DNA of 64,000 bases, from positions 1 through 64,000 of the forward strand of contig JBCCYF010000008.1 of NCBI GenBank assembly GCA_039190275.1. Reading direction: 5' to 3'. Source of the stretch: Halovulum sp039190275. GTDB taxonomy: Bacteria; Pseudomonadota; Alphaproteobacteria; Rhodobacterales; Rhodobacteraceae. Positions 52,459-61,929 of the stretch are shown piece after piece. Every line of letters begins with the position of its first letter. Positions within the stretch are counted from its first letter, which is position 1. A program made the translations under genes and the position numbers. The notes under the pieces were generated by a model, which was not told the origin of the DNA, searched no databases, and worked only from the letters and a program-made list of their open reading frames with translations.

Positions 52459-53805
52459 TTAGCTGAGGGCGAGTCGCATCAGATCGTTATAGGTCGCAAA
52501 CACCATCAGCAACAAGACCATCCCCAGGCCAAGTGTCATCGCCACCCGCATCACTGCTTCGGCCGGGGGGCGACCGCGCAGTGCTTCATAGCCGAACATC
52601 AGCAGATGGCCGCCGTCCAGAACCGGAATGGGGAACAGGTTGAGCATCCCAATTGCTGTCGAGATCACAGCGATCAGCGAGATCAGATTGCCCGCGCCCT
52701 GCGAGGCGCTTTCGCCGGAGATCTGGGCGATACCCAGGGGGCCCTGCAGATTGTCTGCACCAAGGTTGCCCATGATGATATGCCCAATGCCGGTTAGCGA
52801 CATGGTGATCACCTCGACAACGCGCTGCGCACCGATCCAAAGCGCGGTCCAGGGCGCGGGTGTCGTCGTCTGCGGAAACACCAGAGCATCGCCCGCCACC
52901 CCGATCATGACACGGGTTTCGATGGTCCCGTCCGGCGTCATCCGCTCAGTCTCGCGCGGGGTGATGGTCAGCTGGATCAGCTCAGTCCCGCGCTGGACAT
53001 CTAGGGAAATGGTTTCCCCACCCGACGAAGTTACCGCATCGCGCAGATCGCCGAAGGAATGCAGCGGTGTTCCAGCGGCCGCGCGGATCAGATCGCCCGG
53101 TTTTAAACCCGCCACGCTCGCCGCCGACAGCGGCTCGACGTTGAACACGGCTGGCGGCAGGGGATAGGGAATCGTCACCTGCTGCCGCTGTCCCTCGCGT
53201 TCGATCAGCAGATCAAGTGGCGCGGCCTCGGGCATGTCATTGGCAATTGTGTAAATCTCGGCAAAGGTAGTTATGGCGGCGCCATTGACCTCTAGCACAA
53301 GGTCCCCCTCGCGCAGATCGACCTCCTCGCCCGGCAGATCCATGATCTGTCCGATCACCGGGCGGTCGGTGCCAACACCGCTCCACATGGCAATGCCGCC
53401 AAAAATCAACATCGACAGTATAAAATTGGCAAAGGGTCCGGCGGCGACCGTCAGGCTACGCCGCCCGACCGAGGCACCCGGGAAACTGCGCGCATGTTCT
53501 TCGGCACTAAGCCCCGCCAGAGCCTCGGGGTCGGCACGGCTCGACCCGTCGGCATCGCCCAGAAACTTGACATATCCGCCCAATGGAAGCGCCGCCACCT
53601 GCCATTTTGTGCCGCGCTTATCAACCCAGGAGGTCAGCACCGGTCCAAAACCCAACGAAAACGTATCGGCGTGGATCCCGCACCACCGCCCCACAATGTA
53701 GTGGCCGTATTCATGCACGAAGACCACGACACCCAGAACGATGATGAATCCGATCGCCGAGGCCAGAAAACCGCCTACAAACGGAAGTTCAGAAATCAAT
53801 TCCAT
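52459..53805 (-). CDS. rseP: RIP metalloprotease RseP
   Basis: 448 residues, inner-membrane site-2 protease. Seen: VVVFVHEYGHYIVGRWCGIH with the HExxH zinc motif, SLGFGPVL, ALPLGGYVKFLGD, two PDZ domains (about 140-300), GPLGIAQISGESASQG and the second motif LNLFPIPVLDGGHLL. It cleaves anti-sigma factors or leftover signal peptides. Start ATG 53805; 12 more codons could be read upstream. Confidence 0.96.
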   Translation of the reverse strand: MELISELPFVGGFLASAIGFIIVLGVVVFVHEYGHYIVGRWCGIHADTFSLGFGPVLTSWVDKRGTKWQVAALPLGGYVKFLGDADGSSRADPEALAGLSAEEHARSFPGASVGRRSLTVAAGPFANFILSMLIFGGIAMWSGVGTDRPVIGQIMDLPGEEVDLREGDLVLEVNGAAITTFAEIYTIANDMPEAAPLDLLIEREGQRQQVTIPYPLPPAVFNVEPLSAASVAGLKPGDLIRAAAGTPLHSFGDLRDAVTSSGGETISLDVQRGTELIQLTITPRETERMTPDGTIETRVMIGVAGDALVFPQTTTPAPWTALWIGAQRVVEVITMSLTGIGHIIMGNLGADNLQGPLGIAQISGESASQGAGNLISLIAVISTAIGMLNLFPIPVLDGGHLLMFGYEALRGRPPAEAVMRVAMTLGLGMVLLLMVFATYNDLMRLALS

Positions 53806-53853
53806 GGATTCGCCCCAAAAACAGGTTTGAGAGTATACCACATGATTTGCGGC

Positions 53854-55017
53854 CTAAATTCGACCGGCAATGTAGTCGCGCGTCGCCTGATCGTAAACCA
53901 AAACATCTTGCAATGTTATGTCGTGATTTGCCTTTTCCGCCTCCACGCCTAGCTGGTCGAGCGCCGCTTCGACGTGCCGTGCCATATCCAGAAAACCGAT
54001 CCGGCGTGCCAAAAACGCGTCAAGCGCGGCTTCCTTGGCGGCATTGAACACAGCACCCGATAATCCCCCCATCGCAAGGACACGCCGCGCCAACCGCAAC
54101 GCGGGAAAGCGTTCGGGATCCGCCGGTTCGAAATCCAGCCGTGCAAGGGCCGCAAAATCAAGGCGTGAGACAGGCAGCGGCAGACGGTCCGGGTAATTCA
54201 ATGCAAAACCAATGGCCCCGCGCATATCCGACGGCCCAAGCTGTGCCATAATCGACCCATCCGCGAAGCCCACCATCGAATGGATGATGGATTGCGGGTG
54301 CACCACGACCTCGATCTGTTGGGGCGATACGTCAAACAGCTCCCGCGCCTCAATAATCTCCAGCCCCTTGTTAAACATTGTGGCGCTGTCGATGGAAATC
54401 CGCGCGCCCATATCCCAGTTCGGATGTGCCACGGCCTGTTCGGGCGTCACATCCGCCATATCGGCCAGGCTACGGGTCCGAAAGGGGCCGCCGGATGCGG
54501 TGATCAGCAGGCGTTCGACCCGCTTTGGCGCCTCCCCCCGCAGCGCCTGAAAAATAGCACTGTGTTCGCTATCCACCGGAAGCAGCGTTGTGCCATAGGC
54601 GGAGCAGACTGATTTTAGCAGCGCGCCGGCACAGACCATGCTCTCCTTGTTTGCCAGCGCCAGGGTGCCGCCGTGGCGCGCGGCCTCCAACCCCGGCGCC
54701 AGACCGGCCGCACCAACGATCCCGGACATGACCCAGTCGGCGGGGCGCGCGGCTGCGGCGATCAGGGCCTCGGCGCCCGCTGCCACTTCGATGCCCGAGC
54801 CGCTGAGGGCATCTTTTAAGGGCAGATACCGGTCTGGGTCCGCGGTCACAACCACCTGAGGACGCAAAGCGTGCGCCTGTTGGGCCAGAAGCTTAATGTT
54901 TGCGGCGCCCGTCAACGCGACGATATCGAACGCGTCCGGTCCACCCTGATGGTGAATGAGGTCGATGGTTTGCGTGCCGATGGACCCGGTAGATCCAAAA
55001 ATCGAGATCCTGCGCAT
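53854..55017 (-). CDS. dxr: 1-deoxy-D-xylulose 5-phosphate reductoisomerase
   Basis: 387 residues. Second step of the MEP isoprenoid pathway. Seen: ISIFGSTGSIGTQTIDLIHH (NADPH), LANKESMVCAGALL, LLPVDSEHSAIFQALRGE, LLITASGGPFRTR, HPNWDMGARISIDSATMFNK, GLEIIEARELF and VHPQSIIHSMVGFADGSIMA. ATG 55017. Follows cdsA by five bases. Confidence 0.97.
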   Translation of the reverse strand: MRRISIFGSTGSIGTQTIDLIHHQGGPDAFDIVALTGAANIKLLAQQAHALRPQVVVTADPDRYLPLKDALSGSGIEVAAGAEALIAAAARPADWVMSGIVGAAGLAPGLEAARHGGTLALANKESMVCAGALLKSVCSAYGTTLLPVDSEHSAIFQALRGEAPKRVERLLITASGGPFRTRSLADMADVTPEQAVAHPNWDMGARISIDSATMFNKGLEIIEARELFDVSPQQIEVVVHPQSIIHSMVGFADGSIMAQLGPSDMRGAIGFALNYPDRLPLPVSRLDFAALARLDFEPADPERFPALRLARRVLAMGGLSGAVFNAAKEAALDAFLARRIGFLDMARHVEAALDQLGVEAEKANHDITLQDVLVYDQATRDYIAGRI

Positions 55018-55022
55018 CGTAC

Positions 55023-55835
55023 CTACGCCTCAAGCACGCCAAGAACGCTCAGACCACCATAGGCCCAAAGGGCGCCCAATAGCCCGTCGAAACGGTCCAG
55101 GAGGCCGCCGTGACCCGGGATAAGGCGGCTGCTGTCCTTGCGCCCGAACTTGCGTTTGAGCGCGCTTTCGGCCAGATCGCCCAACTGGCTGGCGGCCGCA
55201 AGGATAGCGCTGAGACCCACAAGCATTGGCAGGCTGATCCGCCCGCTCAGGTGGAATGCAAGACCGACAATCAAGGCCAGCACCAACCCCCCCAGTGATC
55301 CAGCCCAGGTCTTGTTCGGGCTGACACGGGGCCATAGTTTCGGACCGCCGATCAGACGCCCGGCAAAATATCCGCCGACATCGGCGGCGATCACCACACA
55401 GACCAGCCAAAGAACCAGGGGAAAGCCCTGCACCGGGTCGCGGCGCAACTCCACCAGAAAGGCCATGGCAAGCGCGATGTAAAGGACACCGGGCAACATC
55501 CAGCCGACCCGCGCACGATCGGTCAGAAACACCGCCACAACACCAAGCGCCAGTGCCGCAGCTCCGGCTGTCAGCGATATTCCCCCGGTGAGCAAAACGC
55601 AGACCGTTCCCGCGCCGATCATCGCCCAGAGCGGCGGCTCGCGCAGCGATACAGTACCGCAGACAATGCGCCGGTACTCCCAAAGCATCAAACCGGTGGC
55701 AATCATCACCAGAACGGTGACATAAAGCCCTCCGTGCCAGAAGTCGATCAGCGCAACGCAAATCAGGACCAGGGCAGAAACAAACCGGACTGTCAGATCA
55801 GGGAAGCGAAGCCCTTTTGCGGGGGCGCGGGTCAC
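55023..55835 (-). CDS. cdsA: phosphatidate cytidylyltransferase
   Basis: 270 residues with about eight membrane helices. Makes CDP-diacylglycerol for phospholipids. The signature is at the C-terminus: SQLGDLAESALKRKFGRKDS, SRLIPGHGGLLDRFDGLLGA, with KTWAGSLGG before it. Starts with GTG 55835 overlapping the uppS stop by four bases (GTGA). Confidence 0.95.
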   Translation of the reverse strand: MTRAPAKGLRFPDLTVRFVSALVLICVALIDFWHGGLYVTVLVMIATGLMLWEYRRIVCGTVSLREPPLWAMIGAGTVCVLLTGGISLTAGAAALALGVVAVFLTDRARVGWMLPGVLYIALAMAFLVELRRDPVQGFPLVLWLVCVVIAADVGGYFAGRLIGGPKLWPRVSPNKTWAGSLGGLVLALIVGLAFHLSGRISLPMLVGLSAILAAASQLGDLAESALKRKFGRKDSSRLIPGHGGLLDRFDGLLGALWAYGGLSVLGVLEA

Positions 55836-56563
55836 CCAACAACCGCACCGAAGCGCCGTTCACGGGTGCCATAGCGCTCCAGGCATTCGGCGAGAACTTC
55901 GCCGGTAAAGTCGGGCCAGCAGATGTCCAGGAACTCATATTCGGCATAAGCCGCCTGCCAAAGCAGGAAATTCGAGACCCGAACCTCACCGCTGGTCCGC
56001 AGGACTAGATCTGGATCCGGCAAATCTGCCGTATCCATATAACGCGACAGAACCGCGTCGGACAGCTCATCCTCTGCCAACTCCCCGGCCTGGATGGCAC
56101 AAAGCGCCCGGCGCGTGGCGCGCAGAATCTCGTCACGTCCGCCATAGTCGATCGCTACGGTCACATTCAGCTTGGTGTTTGGGGCCGTAAGCTCCTCCAG
56201 CCAGGCCATAAGCCCCTGCAGGTCCTGGTCGAGGCGATGGCGGTTGCCGATAAAGCGGATCCGGGCACCCGCATCGACAAGGCGCGCACTCTCTTTGCGG
56301 ATATAGCGGCGAAACAGACGCATCAGGCCCGCCACCTCGGCCTCCGAGCGTTTCCAATTCTCGGTCGAAAAGGCATAAAGGGTCACATGCGTCAGCCCCA
56401 GGTCCGGGGCGGCACGCAGAACCTCACGCAGACGCTCCACGCCCTTGGCGTGACCAGACAGGCGTGGCAGTCCACGGCGCTGGGCCCAGCGCCCATTGCC
56501 ATCCATGATGATGGCGACATGGCGTGCTTGCGGTTTGCGATGAAGGGCACGGGTGTTTGGCAT
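55832..56563 (-). CDS. uppS: undecaprenyl diphosphate synthase
   Basis: 243 residues. Makes the C55 lipid carrier for peptidoglycan and surface glycans, cis-prenyltransferase family. Seen: HVAIIMDGNGRWAQRRGLPR with the catalytic Asp, GHAKGVERLREVLRA, VTLYAFSTENWKRSEAEV, NVTVAIDYGGRDEILRATRR and PDPDLVLRTSGEVRVSNFLL. ATG 56563. Confidence 0.97.
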   Translation of the reverse strand: MPNTRALHRKPQARHVAIIMDGNGRWAQRRGLPRLSGHAKGVERLREVLRAAPDLGLTHVTLYAFSTENWKRSEAEVAGLMRLFRRYIRKESARLVDAGARIRFIGNRHRLDQDLQGLMAWLEELTAPNTKLNVTVAIDYGGRDEILRATRRALCAIQAGELAEDELSDAVLSRYMDTADLPDPDLVLRTSGEVRVSNFLLWQAAYAEYEFLDICWPDFTGEVLAECLERYGTRERRFGAVVG

Positions 56564-56581
56564 GGGGGCGCTCCGCGCAGG

Positions 56582-57148
56582 TCAGACCTGCATAATTTCT
56601 TCTTGTTTCGTGTCGAGCGCCACGTCGATCTTCTTTATCGCGGCATCTGTCAGAGTTTGTATTTCGTCTTCCCAGAGCTTCTGGTCATCCTCGCCCATAC
56701 CCGCTGCCTTGGCCTTTTTCAATTGATCCATACCGTCACGCCGTACATTACGCACGGCGATTCTGGCGCTTTCGGCATATTGCCCGGCTTGCTTGGCCAA
56801 ATCACGCCGGCGTTCCTCGTTCAACTCGGGGATCGGCAGTCGCAGCAACGTACCATCCATCACTGGGTTGATCCCAAGTCCGGAATTGCGGATGGCCTTG
56901 TCCACCGCAGCGACCAAACCCTTGTCCCAGACGTTTACCACCACCATCCGCGGTTCCGGGACATTGATTGTGGCGCACTGGTTTACCGGCATCGAAGCGC
57001 CATAGGCATCCACCATCACCGGATCCAGCATCGAGGCCGCCGCCCGCCCGGTCCGCAGCGAAGCAAAGTCCCCGCGCAACGCGTTGAACGCCCCCTCCAT
57101 GCGCTTTTCCAGCGCATCCACGTCAATGTCTTCTACATCATCCGACAT
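56582..57148 (-). CDS. frr: ribosome recycling factor
   Basis: 188 residues. Splits post-termination ribosomes with EF-G. Seen: EKRMEGAFNALRGDFASLRT, GRAAASMLDPVMVDAYG, TINVPEPRMVVVNVWDKGLV, GTLLRLPIPELNEERRRDLA and ARIAVRNVRRDGMDQLKKAK. Lies 13 bases after pyrH in the same direction. Confidence 0.97.
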   Translation of the reverse strand: MSDDVEDIDVDALEKRMEGAFNALRGDFASLRTGRAAASMLDPVMVDAYGASMPVNQCATINVPEPRMVVVNVWDKGLVAAVDKAIRNSGLGINPVMDGTLLRLPIPELNEERRRDLAKQAGQYAESARIAVRNVRRDGMDQLKKAKAAGMGEDDQKLWEDEIQTLTDAAIKKIDVALDTKQEEIMQV

Positions 57149-57161
57149 CTATCCCTCCCTC

Positions 57162-57935
57162 TCAGACCCCCGCCGGTGCGGCAGCCTGCAGTTCTGTTTT
57201 TTCGGCACCCACCACCGTATACTTGCCTTCGCCTGCGACAACCCCCGCCAATCCACCGGGCGCATTGAGCGAAAATACGATGATCGGAAGCTTGTTTTCG
57301 CGCGCCAGCGCAATCGCAGAGGCATCCATCACCTTGAGGTTGCGGGTCAGCACCTCGTCATATGTAATTCGTGGAAAGTAACGTGCTTCCGGGTTGGTCT
57401 TGGGGTCCGCCTCATAGACACCGTCCACCTGCGTTCCCTTAAAGATCGCCTGGCATGACATCTCCGATGCACGCAGGGTAGCGGCGGTATCCGTTGTAAA
57501 ATAGGGGTTTCCTGTTCCTGCCGCGAAGATGCACACCCGGCCCTTCTCAAGATGCCGAACCGCCCGGCGCCGAATATAGGGCTCACACACTTGATCCATC
57601 GGAATGGCCGAGATGGTGCGGGTGAAAACACCCAGCCCCTCAAGTGCCGACTGCATCGCCAAAGCGTTCATCACAGTCGCGAGCATCCCCATGTAATCGG
57701 CGGTTGTCCGCTCCATCCCCTGGGCACTGCCCTGAAGACCCCGGAAAATATTTCCGCCGCCGATCACCATGCAGATCTCGACGCCCATGTCATGGACTTT
57801 CTTCACTTCATTGGCGATCCGCTCGACGGTCGGTGGATGCAGACCGAAGCCCTGGTCCCCCATCAATGCCTCGCCCGATATTTTAAGCAGCACCCGCCCG
57901 AACTTAGGGCCAACAGGGTCGGAGTTCTCAATCAT
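57162..57935 (-). CDS. pyrH: uridylate kinase
   Basis: 257 residues. Phosphorylates UMP to UDP, amino acid kinase fold. Seen: FGRVLLKISGEALMGDQGFG, EICMVIGGGNIFRG, TTADYMGMLATVMNALAMQS, VCIFAAGTGNPYFTTDTAAT and PIIVFSLNAPGGLAGVV. ATG 57935 fits the family; a longer reading from 57998 is unlikely. First gene of the minus-strand run leading to lpxB. Confidence 0.97.
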   Translation of the reverse strand: MIENSDPVGPKFGRVLLKISGEALMGDQGFGLHPPTVERIANEVKKVHDMGVEICMVIGGGNIFRGLQGSAQGMERTTADYMGMLATVMNALAMQSALEGLGVFTRTISAIPMDQVCEPYIRRRAVRHLEKGRVCIFAAGTGNPYFTTDTAATLRASEMSCQAIFKGTQVDGVYEADPKTNPEARYFPRITYDEVLTRNLKVMDASAIALARENKLPIIVFSLNAPGGLAGVVAGEGKYTVVGAEKTELQAAAPAGV

Positions 57936-58132
57936 GGTGCGGCCCTGCCCTTGCTCGTATTGTGGCGCTAAAATGTCGGAAAACGACCCCACGTTCAACG
58001 CCCAAACCGACGCTGCAGCAAAATTAGTCTTGGCTCGCTTGGGTTTTGCGGCCGCGAAGTGATTTCCTTAACCAATTATTCAACTTTCCAAATTCGTGCC
58101 ATATTTGTATATAAAACTTGCGTCAACGCGCG

Positions 58133-58153
58133 GGGAAGTGCGTTTTACTTCCC
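58133..58153 (+). promoter_or_regulatory. leader hairpin before the two-repeat OmpA-like fusion gene
   Basis: GGGAAGT-GCGTTTT-ACTTCCC is a perfect 7-bp stem with a 7-base loop. It lies 21 bases before the ATG, in an otherwise AT-rich leader (58060-58125) that probably holds the promoter. It may protect or control the mRNA; the ribosome binding site AGAGG lies just after it. Confidence 0.45.
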
Positions 58154-58174
58154 TTGCAAATCAAGAGGTTTTGA

Positions 58175-60070
58175 ATGACTTTTCGTAGCGCGAAGTATTT
58201 CGCAGGACGCAACGCACGGGCTGCGATCTATGCCAGCACGGCATTGACTTCGTTGATGCTTTTGGCAGCACCCACCACGGCGCAGGAAGTGCAGCTGACG
58301 ACATCGGACAATGGGGTCACAATACAGGGTACACTGGTTTCCTTTGAAGATGGCGTCTACACCGTTGACACCATCATCGGCGAAATCGCGGTAAGCGGTG
58401 ACAACGTCATCTGCGAGGGCAGCGGATGCCCCGGCGTGATCGATACAGCGGCAGTGGCGCCCGAGCCCGAAAGCAACTCGGTGATCTTGACCAACCCTGC
58501 CGGCGGTGTGCGCCTTGAGGGTGAATTGCTGTCATTCCAGAACGGCATATATACGGTCGAGACCATCATAGGGGAGTTCGATGTCTTCGCCGACGGAACT
58601 GTGTGCGAGGGGCCGGGCTGTCCGGAGTTGTCCGATCCACAGTCGGCCATCGCCTCCATTCCGCAGCCATTGGAGCAAATCCCGACAGCCCCGACACCAA
58701 GCCTGCCCGACCCGGACGAGTCGGCGTTGATCCGGGTTTCGGCGCTGGAGGGTGATCCGGACTTCACAGTTGCCGGGCCCTCGTCCATCGTGCCGCATCT
58801 GCTGCCCGCGCTGGTCGAAAGTTTTGCCGAGCAGGCGGGCGAAAGCGTGGAGGATCCGGGCAGTGAACTGGTGTCGCGCCAGCAGGCTGAGGATGACGGT
58901 ATCCCCTCCGGAACTATCGGTCTGATGCTCGAGGCCGAAGATGGCGGGACGACCGGTATATTGGGCCATCTGACGCTGTCCGCCAGCGAGGCATATGGCA
59001 TGTTGAGCGATGGCTCTGCCGATGTGGCGATCGTATCCGTCCCGGCACCGCTGTTGTCGATTGATGGCCGGACCGAAACGATGCTTGGCACCGAAGGCAT
59101 GGTCGCCGTCGTATCCAGAGACAACATTGTCACCGATATCTCGGCGGCGGAGATGGCCGGCATATTCTCGGGTGTGATTACCAACTGGTCAGAAGTGGGC
59201 GGCAGCGACACGCCCATACGCCTCCTTGGCTTGCCCGAAACCCATGATGTCAGCACGCTTCTCAATACAATGGTTCTGGGCCCACTGCGGCTGAGCGCGG
59301 CCCGGCCGGAGGTTCTGTTTGCGGATGCGGAAACCCTTGCCGATGCGGTCGATGAAACGCCCGGCGCAATAGCGTTTCTGGGCGCCGCGGCCAAGGGTGA
59401 CGCGCGCGACCTGGCGCTGTCTTCGCAGTGCGGCATGCCGTTGGCCGCAACGGCCGAGAACATCCGCACCGGACGCTATCCCTACAGCCGCGGGTTTTTT
59501 GCGGTCTCGGCCGCAGCAGAAGATGGGCGGGCTGCCGATCTGCTGACCTATTTCGATGAGCAAACGCCGCAAATCATGGAGGCTGCCGGTCTGCAGCCGG
59601 TGACCCTCGATACCTTTGCTCTGACGCCCGACGAGGACTTTCTGAAGGCCGAACTGCCCAGTGTCACCGACCGCCTGGAACGTCTGGCACTGTCCAATGC
59701 GCTTCAGAACATGGGCACCGCAGACCGTCTGAGTGTCTTGCTCAGGACCGAAGCGGGCGGCAACCGACTGAACAAAAGCGCTGCGGATCAGTTGAAACGC
59801 CTGATCGATCATACCGAAGAGAGTGAGTTCCGTGAGTTGTTCTTCGTGGGCCATTCGCCCGATACCGGCGACGTGGGCAATAACGAGGCGCTGGGGCTGA
59901 TCCTGGCCGGCGCCGCACGCGATGCGATCCTCGAAACCGATACCGAAGGCCGGTTGGATGCAACCGTGGTGCGCACCGTCAGCATGGGCGCCCTGGCTCC
60001 GATGGCCTGCGATACCGATGACGCTGCGGACGACATGAATCGCCGCGTGGAAGTTTGGGTCCGAAAGTAA
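58175..60070 (+). CDS. PstS-like substrate-binding/OmpA-like fusion with duplicated N-terminal module
   Basis: 631 residues, probably periplasmic. Signal peptide cleaved after TTAQ (about residue 37). Two copies of a 48-residue module follow (39-86 and 103-150), each with a V-x-L-T start, a GVYTVDTIIGE or GIYTVETIIGE block and a CEGxGCP end. Then a Pro-rich linker, a phosphate-binding-protein-like domain (about 198-490: LTLSASEAYGMLSDGSADVA, GVITNWSEVGG, NTMVLGPLRLSAA, GAIAFLGAA) and an OmpA-like C-terminus (FFVGHSPDTGDVGNNEALGL, MNRRVEVWVRK). It could link a ligand sensor to peptidoglycan. It is on the opposite strand, between tsf and pyrH. AGAGG precedes ATG 58175. Confidence 0.88.
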   Translation: MTFRSAKYFAGRNARAAIYASTALTSLMLLAAPTTAQEVQLTTSDNGVTIQGTLVSFEDGVYTVDTIIGEIAVSGDNVICEGSGCPGVIDTAAVAPEPESNSVILTNPAGGVRLEGELLSFQNGIYTVETIIGEFDVFADGTVCEGPGCPELSDPQSAIASIPQPLEQIPTAPTPSLPDPDESALIRVSALEGDPDFTVAGPSSIVPHLLPALVESFAEQAGESVEDPGSELVSRQQAEDDGIPSGTIGLMLEAEDGGTTGILGHLTLSASEAYGMLSDGSADVAIVSVPAPLLSIDGRTETMLGTEGMVAVVSRDNIVTDISAAEMAGIFSGVITNWSEVGGSDTPIRLLGLPETHDVSTLLNTMVLGPLRLSAARPEVLFADAETLADAVDETPGAIAFLGAAAKGDARDLALSSQCGMPLAATAENIRTGRYPYSRGFFAVSAAAEDGRAADLLTYFDEQTPQIMEAAGLQPVTLDTFALTPDEDFLKAELPSVTDRLERLALSNALQNMGTADRLSVLLRTEAGGNRLNKSAADQLKRLIDHTEESEFRELFFVGHSPDTGDVGNNEALGLILAGAARDAILETDTEGRLDATVVRTVSMGALAPMACDTDDAADDMNRRVEVWVRK

Positions 60071-60100
60071 CGGGCTCTACCCCTTTCGGACAAAGAAAAA

Positions 60101-60126
60101 GGGCCGCGGATGCGCGGCCCTTTTTT
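60101..60126. terminator. bidirectional rho-independent terminator
   Basis: GGGCCGCG-GATG-CGCGGCCC, a perfect 8-bp stem with a 4-base loop, flanked by a run of A before (60096-60100) and six T after (60121-60126). It sits between the convergent ends of the OmpA-like fusion gene and tsf and can serve both. Confidence 0.9.
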
Positions 60127-60151
60127 GTGTCACCCGGATCTTACCTAAGTG

Positions 60152-61027
60152 TCACCCACCGATGGTCTTGGCAACTTCGGCAGCGAAATCTTCCTCGACC
60201 TTGTCGATGCCCTCTCCCACCGCCAGCCGGGCGAAACTTATCACTTCAACCCCCGCTTCGGCGGTCGCCTGGCCCACCGTAAGATCAGTATTGACGACGA
60301 ACTTCTGGTTGACCAGCGTCACTTCCTCGAAGAACTTCTTCATCCGGCCAACGATCATCTTTTCGATGACTTGCTCGGGCTTGCCGCTTTCGCGGGCCTG
60401 GTCTGTCAGCACCTGCTTCTCACGCTCGATCAGCGCCGGATCCAGATCGCCCTCATTCAAGGAGGCGGGGTTGGTCGCGGCAATGTGCATGGCAATCTGT
60501 TTGCCAATACCGTTGTCGGGCCCTTTCAACGCCACCAGAACACCGATCGCGCCCATATCGGTCGCAGCGGCGTTGTGGACGTAGGAGGCCACGCTGTCCC
60601 CGGTCGCAACGGCCATTCGACGCACCGACATGTTCTCGCCAATGGTGGCAACCTTGTCGGTGACAAAGGCCTCGACAGTTTTGCCGTCAACGGTCGAGGC
60701 TTTGAGCGCCTCGACATCCGAAACGGACAGACCGGCCTTGGTGATCTTGCCGACCATGTCCTGAAATTCCGCGTTGCGCGCCACGAAATCAGTCTCGGAG
60801 TTAACCTCGACCGCGACGCCGACACCGCCCGCAACCGCAACACCGACAAGGCCCTCGGCCGCAGTGCGACCGGACTTCTTGGCGGCGGTCGCCAGTCCTT
60901 TGGTCCGCAACCAGTCAACAGCGGCTTCCATATCGCCATCCGTCTCGGTCAGTGCCTTTTTTGCGTCCATCATGCCTGCGCCGGTGCTGTCGCGCAGTTG
61001 TTTCACCATTGCAGCGGTAATCGCCAT
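60152..61027 (-). CDS. tsf: elongation factor Ts
   Basis: 291 residues. Nucleotide exchange factor for EF-Tu. Seen: VKQLRDSTGAGMMDAKKALT, ETDGDMEAAVDWLRTKGL, VEVNSETDFVARN, AMHIAATNPASLNEGDLDPA, LIEREKQVLTDQARESGKPE and IVGRMKKFFEEVTLVNQKFV. Follows rpsB by 113 bases, the usual pairing. Confidence 0.97.
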   Translation of the reverse strand: MAITAAMVKQLRDSTGAGMMDAKKALTETDGDMEAAVDWLRTKGLATAAKKSGRTAAEGLVGVAVAGGVGVAVEVNSETDFVARNAEFQDMVGKITKAGLSVSDVEALKASTVDGKTVEAFVTDKVATIGENMSVRRMAVATGDSVASYVHNAAATDMGAIGVLVALKGPDNGIGKQIAMHIAATNPASLNEGDLDPALIEREKQVLTDQARESGKPEQVIEKMIVGRMKKFFEEVTLVNQKFVVNTDLTVGQATAEAGVEVISFARLAVGEGIDKVEEDFAAEVAKTIGG

Positions 61028-61140
61028 GGGTGCTCTCCTTTAAAGAGGGCGGGGCCAGCGGCCCCCGTTCCTGTGCTGGGAAGTCGTGAGCGCCTTAGGC
61101 GACGATCACGACAGATATGTGAATGCGGCGGCGCGCGATC

Positions 61141-61929
61141 CTACTCGGCCGGTGCGTCGGCCGGGGCCGGCTCGGCCTCGGCGGGAAGCCCTTCTTCGGG
61201 AAGCTCTTCCATGGCACCAACATCGATCCCCTCGGACCCCAGTTGGGCCGCCATACCGTCCAGCGCCGACGCCGCGATCAAATCGCAATAGAGCGCAATT
61301 GCACGAGCGGCGTCATCGTTCCCCGGCACCGGGTAATCGATGCCATCGGGCGAGGAGTTGGTATCCAGCACCGCGATGACCGGGATCCCCAGTTTGCGGG
61401 CTTCGGTGATCGCCAGGGCCTCTTTGTTCGTGTCCACCACAAACAGCAGATCCGGCACGCCACCCATGTCGCGTATTCCGCCCAGCGACGCCTGAAGCTT
61501 GGTCTGCTCGCGCTCCATGTTCAGACGCTCTTTCTTGGTAAGACCCTCGGCGCCCTGTTCCATCTGCTCGTCGATCGCCTTGAGGCGGCTGATCGAGGCC
61601 GAGACGGTTTTCCAGTTTGTCAGCGTTCCGCCCAGCCAGCGGTGGTTCATGTAGTACTGTGCCGAGCGTTCCGCAGCCTCGGCCACCGGCCGCTGCGCCT
61701 GCCGCTTGGTGCCCACGAACAGGATACGTCCGCCCTTTGCCACCGTCTCGCGCGCGACATTCAATGCCGCATCCAGCAGGGGAACGGTCTGTGTCAGGTC
61801 CATGATATGAATGCCATTGCGCGCACCATAGATGTACGGGCCCATACGTGGGTTCCAACGATGCGTCTGGTGGCCAAAGTGAACGCCAGCTTCCAACAGC
61901 TGACGCAATGTGAACTCGGGAAGAGCCAT
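61141..61929 (-). CDS. rpsB: 30S ribosomal protein S2
   Basis: 262 residues. Seen: FTLRQLLEAGVHFGHQTHRW, NPRMGPYIYGARNGIHIMDL, GGRILFVGTKRQAQRPVAEA, YMNHRWLGGTLTNWKT, GGIRDMGGVPDLLFVVDTNK and IPVIAVLDTNSSPDGIDYPV. An Ala/Pro/Glu-rich C-terminal tail is typical of alphaproteobacteria. ATG 61929 has AAAAGGAAA upstream; the frame remains open further back but without family likeness. Confidence 0.97.
   Translation of the reverse strand: MALPEFTLRQLLEAGVHFGHQTHRWNPRMGPYIYGARNGIHIMDLTQTVPLLDAALNVARETVAKGGRILFVGTKRQAQRPVAEAAERSAQYYMNHRWLGGTLTNWKTVSASISRLKAIDEQMEQGAEGLTKKERLNMEREQTKLQASLGGIRDMGGVPDLLFVVDTNKEALAITEARKLGIPVIAVLDTNSSPDGIDYPVPGNDDAARAIALYCDLIAASALDGMAAQLGSEGIDVGAMEELPEEGLPAEAEPAPADAPAE

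Noticed and set aside
58070..58090. Possible CtrA site (TTAA-N7-TTAA type) before the OmpA-like fusion gene
   Set aside because: Only one half matches (TTAACCAATTATTCA); the second half deviates, so it is not convincing.
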